Shown here: piece by piece, positions 1 through 8,499 of the stretch
Layout of the letters: each line of letters starts with the position of its first letter
How positions within the stretch are numbered: position 1 is the stretch's first letter
Source: Microbacterium sp. CBA3102
GTDB taxonomy: Bacteria; Actinomycetota; Actinomycetes; Actinomycetales; Microbacteriaceae
Assembly (NCBI RefSeq): GCF_007954505.1
Contig: NZ_CP042412.1
Coordinates: 930,001 to 994,000, forward strand
DNA: 64,000 bases
Direction: 5' to 3'
Translations under genes and position numbers: made by a program
The notes under the pieces: model-generated
What the model was told of the DNA's origin: nothing
Seen by the model: the letters and a program-made list of their open reading frames with translations, nothing else
Databases searched by the model: none

Positions 1-1466
1 GCGCCGTCGCCACGCTCGCGCTCGTGGCTGGCTGCGCGTCGGGCACGAGCGACGACGCGACCGCGAGCGAAGACGCCACGATCTTCATCGGGTCGCTGTA
101 CGAGCCGACCAACCTGAGCAACACGCAGGGCGGCGGGCAGGGCGTGACCGAGGCTCTGGCCGGCAACGTCTACGAGGGCCTGTACCGGCTGACGGATGAC
201 GGTGAGGTCGAACCTCTTCTCGCCGAAGACGCCCAGGTGTCCGACGACGGCCTGACCTACACGATCACGCTCCGCGACGACGTGACCTTCCACTCGGGCG
301 ACCCGCTCACCTCCGCCGACGTGAAGTCGAGCATCGAGGCCGTCACCGCCGAAGATTCCGTGTCGGCCCGCAAGTCGAGCTTCACGACGATCGCCGACAT
401 CGCCACCCCCGACGACAGCACCGTCGTGTTCACGCTGTCGCAGCGGTCGATCTCGTTCCTGTACAACCTCAGCTACGTCTGGATCGTGAACGACGAGGCC
501 GGCGACATCACGAGCACGGAGGACGGCACCGGCCCCTACACGCTCGACGAGTGGAAGAAGGGTTCGACCCTCACCCTCCAGCGCTGGGACGACTACTGGG
601 GCGAGCCCGCCAAGAACGGCGAGGTCGTCTACACGTACTTCACCGACGCGACGGCCGAGAACAACGCGCTCCTCACGGGTGAGATCGACGTCATCACCAG
701 CGTGCAGAACCCGGACTCGCTGACGCAGTTCGACTCCGACGACTATGTCGTGAGCGAGGGCACCTCCACCACGAAGGAGCTGCTCGCCTTCAACGACCGC
801 GTCGCTCCTTTCGACGACACTCGCGTGCGCAAGGCGGTCTACTCCGCGATCGACACGAAGAAGCTGCTCGAATCGATCTGGGGTGACTACGGCACGCTGA
901 TCGGCTCGATGGTGCCGCCCACCGATCCCTGGTACGAGGACCTCACGCAGGTCAACCCCTACGACGTCGACCTCTCGAAGAAGCTGCTCGCGGAGGCGGG
1001 CTACGCCGACGGCTTCACGTTCACGCTCGACACCCCGAGCTACGACCCTCACCCCGCGGTGGCGGAGTTCCTGCAGTCGCAGCTCGCCGAGGTCGGCATC
1101 ACGGTCGAAATCAACACGATCAGCGCCGACGAGTGGTACACGAAGGTCTTCAAGGAGCAGGACTTCCAGGCCACGCTGCAGGAGCACGTGAACGACCGCG
1201 ACGTGGTCTGGTACGGCAACCCCGACTTCTACTGGGGCTACGACGACGCCGATGTGCAGCAGTGGGTCGCCGACGCCGAGCAGGCCGCGACGACCGACGA
1301 GCAGACCGCTCTTCTCAAGAAGGTCAACGAGAAGATCGCCGCCGATGCCGCGAGCGTATGGTTGTACCTGTACCCGCAGATCGTGGTCGCCTCGAGCGAC
1401 CTCAGCGGGTACCCGGTCAACGGCCTGAACTCGCAGTTCTTCGCCTACGACATCGTCAAGTCCTGA
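1..1466 (+). CDS. ABC transporter family 5 substrate-binding lipoprotein (5' partial)
   Basis: Extracellular solute-binding lipoprotein of the dipeptide/oligopeptide/nickel class (SBP_bac_5), which captures substrate for the permeases and ATPases downstream. The reading frame is open from base 3 and enters the window inside a signal peptide: ALALVAGC is a lipobox with the lipidated Cys, so the true start lies upstream. Family traits are the EGLYRLTDDGEVEPLLAE segment, FTLSQRS, a GTGPYTLDEWKKGSTLTLQRWDDYW stretch (read in parts) and the C-terminal YPQIVVA strand. About 480 residues are visible, near the family's full mature length. A strong hairpin follows the stop codon, then the permease genes in the same direction. 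The substrate cannot be told from sequence. Confidence 0.9.
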   Translation, partial: AVATLALVAGCASGTSDDATASEDATIFIGSLYEPTNLSNTQGGGQGVTEALAGNVYEGLYRLTDDGEVEPLLAEDAQVSDDGLTYTITLRDDVTFHSGDPLTSADVKSSIEAVTAEDSVSARKSSFTTIADIATPDDSTVVFTLSQRSISFLYNLSYVWIVNDEAGDITSTEDGTGPYTLDEWKKGSTLTLQRWDDYWGEPAKNGEVVYTYFTDATAENNALLTGEIDVITSVQNPDSLTQFDSDDYVVSEGTSTTKELLAFNDRVAPFDDTRVRKAVYSAIDTKKLLESIWGDYGTLIGSMVPPTDPWYEDLTQVNPYDVDLSKKLLAEAGYADGFTFTLDTPSYDPHPAVAEFLQSQLAEVGITVEINTISADEWYTKVFKEQDFQATLQEHVNDRDVVWYGNPDFYWGYDDADVQQWVADAEQAATTDEQTALLKKVNEKIAADAASVWLYLYPQIVVASSDLSGYPVNGLNSQFFAYDIVKS

Positions 1467-1471
1467 CGTGC

Positions 1472-1502
1472 GTGGGGGATGCCGCGCGTCGGCATCCCCC
1501 AC
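1472..1502 (+). terminator. Intercistronic hairpin after the SBP gene
   Basis: A perfect inverted repeat (GTGGGGGATGCCG at 1472-1484 and its complement at 1490-1502, 5-nt loop) begins six bases after the SBP stop. There is no T-tract and the permease starts 17 bases later, so it is more likely an mRNA-stabilising or attenuating element that keeps SBP mRNA in excess than an operon-ending terminator. Confidence 0.6.
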
Positions 1503-1518
1503 GTCATCCTGAGAAGCC

Positions 1519-2481
1519 ATGCTCGCCTACCTCCTGCGCCGCCTCGCGTTCCTCGCGGTGTCGCTCGTCGTCGCGATGGTCGCGATCTTCGTGCTGCTGC
1601 GTCTTCTCCCCGGCGACCCGGCCAACGCGCTGCTCTCGGTGAACGCCACCCCCGAGCAGATCGCCGCCGCGCGCGCCCAGGTCGGCTCGGACCAGCCCCT
1701 GCTGCAGCAGTTCACCACCTGGGCGGGTCAGCTGCTCCGCTTCGATCTCGGTGAATCGTTCCTGAGCTCCCGTCCGGTCGGACCCGACATCGCCGATCGG
1801 CTCGCCGTGACGCTCCCGCTCACGCTCATCGCCTTCACCCTCGCGCTCCTCGTCTCACTCGTGATCGGTATCACCGCGGCCGTCAAGTCCGACCGCTGGT
1901 ACGGGATCGCGCTGTCGGGGTTCGCGCAGCTCGGCGTCGCTGTCCCCGTGTTCTGGGTCGGCGTCGTGCTCGTCTGGGTGTTCGCGCTCGGTCTCGGCGT
2001 GCTGCCCTCCGGCGGGTTCCCCCGGAAGGACTGGGAGGATCCGGCGGATGCGCTCCGCTCGCTCGCGCTGCCCATTCTCACCATCGTGATCGTCATGAGC
2101 GCCTCTCTCAGCCGCTACGTCCGCTCGGCGACACTCGACGTGCTCGGAAGCGACTACCTGCGCACCGCGCGCGCCGGAGGTTCCGGCATGGGGGAAGCGC
2201 TGCTCCGGCACGGCGTGCGCAACGGGGCGGTGCCCGTGGTCGCGGTCCTCGGCATCGAACTGTCGACCACGCTCCTCGGCGCGGTGGTCGTCGAGAGCGT
2301 CTTCACACTTCCCGGGCTCGGCAGCCTGCTGCTCTCGGCCATCGAGCAGCACGATTTCCAGGTGATCCAGGGCGTCCTCGTCGTCAGCACGCTCTTCGTG
2401 CTGCTGGTCGGGTTCGCCGCCGACATCGTGCAGCGTCTGATCGATCCGCGCCTGCGCACGAGCGTTTCGGGGAACCGATGA
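1519..2481 (+). CDS. ABC transporter permease, DppB/NikB type
   Basis: Inner-membrane permease subunit of the peptide/nickel ABC importer, 320 residues with about six transmembrane helices. It opens with the family-typical MLAYLLRRLAFLAVSLVVAM helix and the LLPGDPA motif near residues 31-37. The cytoplasmic EAA loop that docks the ATPase is visible around residues 213-240 (DYLRTARAGG followed by LLRHGVRNG), and VESVFTLPGLGSLL is conserved near 255. The gene follows the SBP by 52 bases and overlaps the next permease by 4 bases (ATGA), so it is part of the same operon. Confidence 0.92.
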   Translation: MLAYLLRRLAFLAVSLVVAMVAIFVLLRLLPGDPANALLSVNATPEQIAAARAQVGSDQPLLQQFTTWAGQLLRFDLGESFLSSRPVGPDIADRLAVTLPLTLIAFTLALLVSLVIGITAAVKSDRWYGIALSGFAQLGVAVPVFWVGVVLVWVFALGLGVLPSGGFPRKDWEDPADALRSLALPILTIVIVMSASLSRYVRSATLDVLGSDYLRTARAGGSGMGEALLRHGVRNGAVPVVAVLGIELSTTLLGAVVVESVFTLPGLGSLLLSAIEQHDFQVIQGVLVVSTLFVLLVGFAADIVQRLIDPRLRTSVSGNR

Positions 2482-3338
2482 GCCGCGTCGCCGAACAGCT
2501 GATCACCGCCTCCGTACCCGTGCGCCGGCGGCCGAAGGCGACCCTGGTGATCGGGATCGTCCTCACCGGCGTCATCGTGCTGATCGCGCTGGTCTCCCTG
2601 TTCTGGCTGCCCTATCCGCTCGCCGACACCAGTGGAGGCCGGCTCGAGGGCCCGAGCGCACAGCACCTCCTCGGCACCGATCGACTCGGCCGCGACCTGT
2701 TCTCGCAATTGATGTGGGGCGCACGGATCGCGCTCATCGTCGGCACGGGCGCGGTCGCGATCGCCGCGGTCCTCGGGACGATCATCGGCCTTCTCGCCGC
2801 GTTCGCCCGCCCCTGGGTCGACGACACCCTCTCCGCAGGCCTCGACGTGGTGATCGCGTTCCCCGTGCTGCTGCTGGCGATGCTGGTCGTCGCGGTGCAG
2901 GGAGCGTCGCTGTGGTCTGCGGTGCTCGCGATCGGCCTGGCGATGTCGGCGGTCGTGGCGCGACTCACGCGTATCCTCGCGCGCCGCGTGCTGCAGGAGC
3001 AGTACATCACCGCCGCGCGCACGAGCGGCACCGGCGTGCTCGGGATCGTGTTCCAACACGTGCTGCCGAACATCGCACCCACCCTCGCCGTGAGCCTGGC
3101 GCTGCAGTTCGGTGCCGCCGTGCTGGCCGAGGCGAGCCTGTCGTACCTCGGGCTCGGGGCACCGCCGCCCAACGCTTCGTGGGGACGGATGCTGCAGGAG
3201 GCGCAGGGCACCGTGCTCACCGCACCCGTCGGTGCCATCGCTCCCGGAGTCGCGATCATCGCGCTCGTGCTCGGTGTGAACTTCCTCGCCGATGGTCTGC
3301 GCGACCTCGCCGACCCGACCCGAAGGAGGAGCCGATGA
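2478..3338 (+). CDS. ABC transporter permease, DppC/NikC type
   Basis: Second permease subunit, 286 residues, pairing with the DppB-type protein to form the membrane channel. The N-terminal cytoplasmic segment and first helix are followed by the family's HLLGTDRLGRDLFSQLMWGA motif (about residues 55-75). The EAA loop is at YITAARTSGTGVLGIVFQHV with LPNIAPTL (about 176-204), and LGLGAPPPNASWGRML is the conserved C-terminal signature. It is translationally coupled on both sides: it starts 4 bases before the previous stop and its TGA overlaps the ATG of the ATPase gene. Confidence 0.92.
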   Translation: MSRVAEQLITASVPVRRRPKATLVIGIVLTGVIVLIALVSLFWLPYPLADTSGGRLEGPSAQHLLGTDRLGRDLFSQLMWGARIALIVGTGAVAIAAVLGTIIGLLAAFARPWVDDTLSAGLDVVIAFPVLLLAMLVVAVQGASLWSAVLAIGLAMSAVVARLTRILARRVLQEQYITAARTSGTGVLGIVFQHVLPNIAPTLAVSLALQFGAAVLAEASLSYLGLGAPPPNASWGRMLQEAQGTVLTAPVGAIAPGVAIIALVLGVNFLADGLRDLADPTRRRSR

Positions 3339-4132
3339 GCCTCCTCGACGTCTCCGGACTCACGGTCCGCTCCGGCGCCGGCGCGCTCGTGCGCGATGTC
3401 TCGTTCTCCCTCGGGGCGGGGGAGCGCCTGGGGCTGATCGGCGAGTCCGGCTCGGGCAAGTCGCTGACCTCGATGGCTGTGACCGGCCTGCTGCCGGACG
3501 CCCTCCGCGCGTCGGGCTCGGTGCTGCTCGACGGGCACCAGGTGATCGACGCTCGCGACGCCGACCTCCGCCCGCTGCGCGGACCCGTCGCGCAGATCGT
3601 GTTCCAGGAGCCGCTCACCGCGCTCGACCCCCTGATGCGGGTGGGACGACAGATCGCCGAACCGCTGCGGCGCCACCTCGGTCTGCGCGGGGCGGAGCTG
3701 AAGAGCGCCGTCGCCACGGCCCTCGACGAGGTCTCCCTCTCCGACGCCCGCATCGCGCGCGCCTACCCGCATGAGCTCTCGGGTGGTCAGCGCCAGCGTG
3801 TCGCCATCGCCATCGCCCTCGCGGCCCGCCCGCAACTGCTCATCGCCGACGAGCCGACCACCGCACTCGACGTGACCGTGCAGGACGGCGTGCTCACGTT
3901 GCTCGAACGCCTGGTCGACGAGCGGGGCATGGCGCTGCTGTTCATCAGCCATGACCTGGCCGTGGTCTCGCGCATGGTGGATCGCATCGTCGTGTTGCGC
4001 GACGGACTCGTCGTGGAAGCGGGCGCGGTGGCGCAGGTGCTGCAGGAGCCGGCCGAGCCGTACACGTGGATGCTGGTCGACAGCGCCCGCGCGCTCGATG
4101 CCTTCCTCGATGCCGGGGAGGTCGGACGATGA
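3335..4132 (+). CDS. ABC transporter ATP-binding protein, DppD/NikD type
   Basis: Cytoplasmic ATPase of the same importer, 265 residues. Walker A is GESGSGKS (about residues 35-42), the Q-loop is at VFQEPLTALDP, the signature is LSGGQRQRVAIAIALA, Walker B is LLIADEPT and the H-loop is FISHDLAVV. The start chosen is the ATG in ATGA after GGAGGAGCC; the frame stays open far upstream but that is antisense-like noise over the permease. It lacks the long cysteine-rich C-terminal extension of DppD/OppD and is close to NikD in length, which weakly favours a small substrate such as a metal chelate or short peptide. Confidence 0.92.
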   Translation: MSLLDVSGLTVRSGAGALVRDVSFSLGAGERLGLIGESGSGKSLTSMAVTGLLPDALRASGSVLLDGHQVIDARDADLRPLRGPVAQIVFQEPLTALDPLMRVGRQIAEPLRRHLGLRGAELKSAVATALDEVSLSDARIARAYPHELSGGQRQRVAIAIALAARPQLLIADEPTTALDVTVQDGVLTLLERLVDERGMALLFISHDLAVVSRMVDRIVVLRDGLVVEAGAVAQVLQEPAEPYTWMLVDSARALDAFLDAGEVGR

Positions 4133-4884
4133 CGCTGCTCGAAGTGCGCGGAGCCGGCTTCGCCTATGGATCGCGCCGCGTTCTTCACGACGTGTCGCTG
4201 CGCATCGACGAGGGCGACTCGTTGGGCCTCGTCGGCGAGTCGGGGGCGGGCAAGTCCACGATCCTGCGGCTGATGCTCGGGCTTGATGCTCCGCGCGACG
4301 GACGGGTGCTGTTCGAGGGCGCCCCGCTCGCCCTGCGCGACCGCGCACAGATGCGACGGTTCCGCGCGAGTGTGCAGCCGGTGTTCCAAGACCCGTACTC
4401 GTCGCTCGACCCTCGCCAGCGCATCGACCGGATCGTCGGCGAACCACTCCGCTCGCTCGGCCTGGCATCCGGCGCCGACGCGCAACGCCGCATCGCCGAG
4501 GCCCTGGACTCCGTCGGGCTTCCCGCTGACACCGCCCGCCGCTATCCGCACGAGTTCTCCGGCGGGCAGCGTCAGCGCATCGCGATCGCCCGCGCCGTGG
4601 TCTCCCGCCCGCGCGTGCTTCTCGCCGATGAGCCGGTCAGCGCGCTCGACGTGACGACGCGCGTGCAGGTGCTCGAGCTGCTCGATCGCTTGCGTCGCGA
4701 GAACGGCCTGTCGCTCGTGATGGTGTCGCACGACCTCACCGCGATCGCCTCGGCGTGCGACCGCACGCTCGTGCTGCAGAACGGTCGCGTCGTCGAGCAG
4801 GGTGCCACTTCGGCCGTGCTGCACGACCCGCAGGACCCGTACACGCGAGCGCTCGTCGACGCGGTTCCGCGGCTGCCGCGCTGA
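4129..4884 (+). CDS. ABC transporter ATP-binding protein, DppF/NikE type
   Basis: Second ATPase of the importer, 251 residues. Walker A GESGAGKS, VFQDPYSSLDPRQ Q-loop, signature FSGGQRQRIAIARAVV, Walker B LLADEPVSALD and H-loop MVSHDLTAI are all intact. The end (DPQDPYTRALVDAVPRLPR) is the shortened oligopeptide-family tail. The ATG overlaps the preceding stop as ATGA, so translation is coupled. It is the last gene of the operon: the next gene is convergent and only 9 bases away, and no terminator hairpin is visible in the gap. Confidence 0.92.
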   Translation: MTLLEVRGAGFAYGSRRVLHDVSLRIDEGDSLGLVGESGAGKSTILRLMLGLDAPRDGRVLFEGAPLALRDRAQMRRFRASVQPVFQDPYSSLDPRQRIDRIVGEPLRSLGLASGADAQRRIAEALDSVGLPADTARRYPHEFSGGQRQRIAIARAVVSRPRVLLADEPVSALDVTTRVQVLELLDRLRRENGLSLVMVSHDLTAIASACDRTLVLQNGRVVEQGATSAVLHDPQDPYTRALVDAVPRLPR

Positions 4885-4893
4885 GGCGGGACG

Positions 4894-5295
4894 TCAGCTT
4901 GCCGGCGTCGCCAATCCGAAGTACGCAAGCTCCGCGTCGTCCAGCATCCGAGAGCGGATGAGGAACCGCATGCCCGTCGGTCCTTCGACGCTGAAGCCCG
5001 CACCGCGCCCCGGCACCACGTCGATGGTCAGGTGCGTGTACTTCCAGTACTCGAACTGCGACTGCGACATGTAGACCTCGACGGGGTCTGCGAGTCCGAC
5101 ATCGAGTGCGCCGAGCAGCACGTCGCCCTCGCCGATGAGGAACATACCGACCGGGAAGCACATGGGCGCGGAGCCGTCGCAGCATCCGCCCGACTGATGG
5201 AACATGAGCGGACCGTGCTGCACGGTGAGCTCCCGCACGAGAGAGGCCGCGGCCTCCGTCACATCGACCCGCTGCTGTGTGCCGCTGATGGCCAC
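4894..5295 (-). CDS. DUF779 domain protein
   Basis: Small cytoplasmic protein of 133 residues matching the DUF779 family. The conserved cysteine-rich stretch HQSGGCCDGSAPMCF (about residues 33-47) and QFEYWKYTHLTIDV near the middle are visible. Members are typically encoded beside acetaldehyde/alcohol-linked aldehyde dehydrogenases, as here, where the ALDH gene is 64 bases upstream on the same strand. The biochemical role is not established; the CC and C residues suggest metal binding or redox chemistry, which is inference. It is probably cotranscribed with the ALDH. Confidence 0.85.
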   Translation of the reverse strand: MAISGTQQRVDVTEAAASLVRELTVQHGPLMFHQSGGCCDGSAPMCFPVGMFLIGEGDVLLGALDVGLADPVEVYMSQSQFEYWKYTHLTIDVVPGRGAGFSVEGPTGMRFLIRSRMLDDAELAYFGLATPAS

Positions 5296-5359
5296 GGTTC
5301 CCCCTTCCAGAGATGGTCCGGGCGGGCGCTGAGGGAGCAGCGCCCGCCCGGGGTCGAGC

Positions 5360-6910
5360 TCAGAAGAAGCCCATGGGCCCTTCCGCGTACGAGACGAGGA
5401 GGTTCTTCGTCTGCTGGTAATGGTCGAGCATCATCTTGTGGTTCTCGCGCCCCACACCCGACTGCTTGTACCCGCCGAACGCGGCGTGGGCCGGGTACTG
5501 GTGGTAGGTGTTCGTCCATACGCGTCCGGCCTCGATCGCCCGGCCCGCGCGATAGGCCGTGTCCCCACTGCGGCTCCACACACCCGCACCCAGTCCGTAG
5601 AGCGTGTCGTTCGCGATGGAGATCGCGTCGTCGAAGTCATCGAACGACGTGACCGAGAGCACCGGACCGAAGATCTCCTCCTGGAAGATGCGCATGTCGT
5701 TCGTGCCCTCGAACACGGTCGGGGCGACGTAGAACCCCTCGCTGAGATCACCGCCGAGGTCGACCCGCTCCCCTCCGGCCAGCAGTCGCGCACCGCCCTG
5801 CGTGCCGATGTCGATGTAGCTGAGGATCTTCTCCAGCTGGTCGTTCGATGCCTGCGCACCGATCATCGTGGCGGGGTCGAGCGGGTTGCCCTGCACGACC
5901 TTGCCGACGCGCTGGAGTCCGTCGGCGAGGAATCCGTCGTAGATCGACCGCTGGATGAGTGCACGCGAGGGGCAGGTGCAGACCTCGCCCTGGTTCAGCG
6001 CGAACATCGTGAAGCCCTCGAGTGCCTTGTCGTAGAACGGGTCACTGGTCGAGCGGGCGACGTCGTCGAAGAACACGTTCGGGCTCTTGCCTCCCAGCTC
6101 CAGCGTGACCGGGATCAGGTTCTGCGAGGCGTACTGCATGATCAGACGACCGGTCGTGGTCTCTCCCGTGAAGGCGACCTTGCGGATGCGCTTGTGCTGC
6201 GCGAGCGGAGCGCCCGCCTCGATGCCGAACCCGTTGACGATGTTCACGACACCCGCCGGGAGCAGGTCACCGATGATGTCGAACAGGAACAGCAGGGATG
6301 CCGGCGTCTGCTCGGCCGGCTTGATCACGACGCAGTTGCCTGCGGCGAGCGCGGGCGCGAGCTTCCACACGGCCATCAGGATCGGGAAGTTCCAGGGGAT
6401 GATCTGCCCGACCACGCCGAGCGGCTCATGGAAGTGGTACGCGACGGTGTTCTCGTCGAGCTGGCTGATCCCGCCCTCCTGTGCCCGCAGCACACCGGCG
6501 AAGTAGCGGAAGTGGTCGACGGCGAGAGGGATGTCGGCGGCGAGGGTCTCGCGCACGGGCTTGCCGTTCTCCCACGTCTCCGCGACAGCGATCTCCTCGA
6601 GGTGCTGCTCGATCCGATCCGCGATGCGATTCAGGATGACCGAGCGCTCGGCCGGACTCGTCTTCCCCCATCCGGTGAACGCCTTCCAGGCCACGTCCAC
6701 GGCGCGGTCGATGTCTTCGCTCGTGCCACGGCCGACCTCCGTGAAGGGCTTGCCGTTGACGGGGCTGATGTTCTCGAAGTACTGACCCTTCACGGGTTCG
6801 ACGAACTCTCCGCCGATGTAGTGGCCGTATCGGGGACGATAGTTCGCGAGGGCGCCCGGCCGGCCCGGGGCCGCGTAGGCGAGGGACACGTCTTCTTCGA
6901 CGATGCTCAT
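5360..6910 (-). CDS. NAD-dependent aldehyde dehydrogenase (acetaldehyde type, ExaC/AcoD-like)
   Basis: Oxidises an aldehyde to the acid with NAD+. The protein is 516 residues, usual for the family. The catalytic Glu is in ELGGKSP (E271) and the catalytic Cys in [11 protein letters not shown] (C311); the CTC triplet is typical of the acetaldehyde dehydrogenase subgroup that travels with DUF779. The Rossmann segment [22 protein letters not shown] is near 171. The start MSIVEEDV was chosen for its GAAGGAG ribosome-binding site; longer in-frame starts lack one and run into a hairpin. Neighbours are DUF779 downstream and a GAF-domain regulator upstream, so aldehyde-induced control is likely. Confidence 0.93.
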   Translation of the reverse strand: MSIVEEDVSLAYAAPGRPGALANYRPRYGHYIGGEFVEPVKGQYFENISPVNGKPFTEVGRGTSEDIDRAVDVAWKAFTGWGKTSPAERSVILNRIADRIEQHLEEIAVAETWENGKPVRETLAADIPLAVDHFRYFAGVLRAQEGGISQLDENTVAYHFHEPLGVVGQIIPWNFPILMAVWKLAPALAAGNCVVIKPAEQTPASLLFLFDIIGDLLPAGVVNIVNGFGIEAGAPLAQHKRIRKVAFTGETTTGRLIMQYASQNLIPVTLELGGKSPNVFFDDVARSTSDPFYDKALEGFTMFALNQGEVCTCPSRALIQRSIYDGFLADGLQRVGKVVQGNPLDPATMIGAQASNDQLEKILSYIDIGTQGGARLLAGGERVDLGGDLSEGFYVAPTVFEGTNDMRIFQEEIFGPVLSVTSFDDFDDAISIANDTLYGLGAGVWSRSGDTAYRAGRAIEAGRVWTNTYHQYPAHAAFGGYKQSGVGRENHKMMLDHYQQTKNLLVSYAEGPMGFF

Positions 6911-6971
6911 GGAGTCTCCTTCGACGGGCCGCGCTTCGTGCGCGGCTGTGTTCCGAAGGTAGGTCGCGGGA

Positions 6972-7010
6972 GGTTGCACCCCGATGCGCAACGTTGCAGC
7001 GGGTTGCAGT
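6972..7010 (-). promoter_or_regulatory. Candidate operator with repeated TTGCA motifs upstream of the ALDH gene
   Basis: About 60-100 bases before the ALDH start the sequence carries four TTGCA/TGCAA-type half-sites in both orientations (GGTTGCAC, GCGCAACGTTGCAG, GGTTGCAG), including the palindrome CAACGTTG. Such clustering is what a dimeric activator binds. The adjacent GAF-domain regulator is the natural candidate, but binding is inferred from position only. Confidence 0.4.
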
Positions 7011-7021
7011 CGCGGGATCGA

Positions 7022-7090
7022 CCCCCGTGCGGGATCAGAAACGCACCGGAGAGGGGCCCGGGAGGGGCGTTTTCGATCCCGCACCGGGGG
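7022..7090 (-). terminator. Large hairpin between the GAF regulator and the ALDH gene
   Basis: Starting two bases after the regulator's stop codon (minus strand), a long imperfect stem pairs 7076-7090 with 7022-7036 (GTGCGGGATC arms with a one-base bulge). A second inner stem uses AAACGC/GCGTTT. It probably ends the regulator transcript and isolates the ALDH promoter; there is no T-tract. Confidence 0.5.
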
Positions 7091-7091
7091 A

Positions 7092-8420
7092 TCAGGTACC
7101 GAGGCGCTCGATGCGGGTGACCAGTGCCGCGCGCTTCGGCGACCGTGCGGGGAGCATCTCCAGGGCCAGGCGCAGCACCTCGGCGTCGCCCTGCCCCTCG
7201 GGGATCTCGGCGTAGGAGAGCAGAACGTCGAGGCTGGCCTCCGAGAGCATCACCTCACGCAACGCCCCGCGCACCGTCTCGCGGAACTCCTCCACCCCGG
7301 GCGAGGTCGACTCGGGCAGCACGGGCCCGCGGTACGCCGTCAGTGCGACACGGTGAGCACCGCGGTCGAGCAGCGAGAGCACGTCATGCGCGTCGGTGTC
7401 GAGGGCGACGGGCAGCCGATAGGGACGGGACTCCGGCACGAGGTCGGGGGCCGTGCGCTCGAGCACCTTGCGCAGACGCACCATCTCCGGGCGCAGCGTG
7501 TCGGGCGAGACCCCTTCGCCGTAGACAAGCTCGCACAGGCGCTCTGCCGAGAGTCCCTGACGGTGGACCGCGAGCATCAGGAGGATGGCGGCATGTCGCG
7601 CGCTCAGGTCGATCATGGCTTCGCCGTGCGCCGACTCGGTCTCCAAGCGCGCACGGTCGCGTCCGAGAACGTGCAGCGTCGCCCGGGCGGTCGCCGGGAT
7701 ACGCGCCTTCGAGGGGGTCGACCGCGAACGCGGCGTCTCGCTCCTCGCCCGGAGGCGCGAGACCATCAGCTCGGACTCCACGGCCCGAGCCGTCGCATCA
7801 ACCAGCAACCGTGCCTGCGGGGACACGACCTCGGGTCCGCCGGTGATGTCGATCACTCCGAGCACACGCTTCGTCTCCGGGTCGCGCACAGGTGCGGCGG
7901 TGCACGACCACGGATGCACGAGCCTGTTGTAGTGCTCGGCACCGCGGATCTGCACCGACTGCTCCAAGGCGAGGGCCGTGCCGGGCGCACTCGTCCCGAC
8001 CGCATCCTCCGACCAGTTCGCACCGGCGACGAAGCCCATGTCGTCCGTGAGCGAGCGCAGCTGTTCGTCGCCTTCGATCCACAGCAACCGACCCGCCTGG
8101 TCACCGACGGCGATGATCACCCCGGTGTCCTCGCTCGAGCCCGGCAACAGCAGGGCGCGGATCATGTCCATCGCGGAGGCGAGCGGGTGGGCGAGCCGAT
8201 ACTCCTCCAGTTCGTCGCTGATCAACTCCAGCGGCGGTGTGTCTTCGGGGGCGACACGGCGGCGCCACGAGCGTTCCCACGACTCGCGGACGAGCGGACG
8301 CACCCCCTGCAGCCGTCGGTCGTCGAGATTGCCGGCGAGCAGTTCCTCGTGCGCGCGCTCGACGAGAAGGCGCGATGTCGCCGGAAGGGACTCGCGGGAT
8401 ACCTGCCACGGCGCAGACAC
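7092..8420 (-). CDS. GAF-domain transcriptional regulator (AcoR-like, actinobacterial type)
   Basis: 442 residues. The N-terminal half resembles the sensory part of Aco[18 protein letters not shown] near residue 40, then a GAF domain with [41 protein letters not shown] and [11 protein letters not shown] (about 100-215). Unlike AcoR it has no sigma-54 AAA+ domain. The C-terminal half instead carries a winged-helix-like region ([30 protein letters not shown]) and a tail resembling bacterial transcriptional-activator domains. This architecture beside ALDH plus DUF779 suggests it senses an aldehyde or alcohol and activates the operon; the ligand is unknown. Confidence 0.8.
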   Translation of the reverse strand: MSAPWQVSRESLPATSRLLVERAHEELLAGNLDDRRLQGVRPLVRESWERSWRRRVAPEDTPPLELISDELEEYRLAHPLASAMDMIRALLLPGSSEDTGVIIAVGDQAGRLLWIEGDEQLRSLTDDMGFVAGANWSEDAVGTSAPGTALALEQSVQIRGAEHYNRLVHPWSCTAAPVRDPETKRVLGVIDITGGPEVVSPQARLLVDATARAVESELMVSRLRARSETPRSRSTPSKARIPATARATLHVLGRDRARLETESAHGEAMIDLSARHAAILLMLAVHRQGLSAERLCELVYGEGVSPDTLRPEMVRLRKVLERTAPDLVPESRPYRLPVALDTDAHDVLSLLDRGAHRVALTAYRGPVLPESTSPGVEEFRETVRGALREVMLSEASLDVLLSYAEIPEGQGDAEVLRLALEMLPARSPKRAALVTRIERLGT

Positions 8421-8499
8421 AGCGATCTCCGATCATCGAAGAGGCTTCGTGGATTCAGTGTACGAGCGCGGGGCCACGCGCGGAATAGGCGGGCCGGAG

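Noticed and set aside
2714-3334. Long upstream extension of the first ATPase frame over the permease gene
   Set aside because: Arginine-rich shadow of the permease in another frame; the ATG after GGAGGAG at 3335 is the real start.
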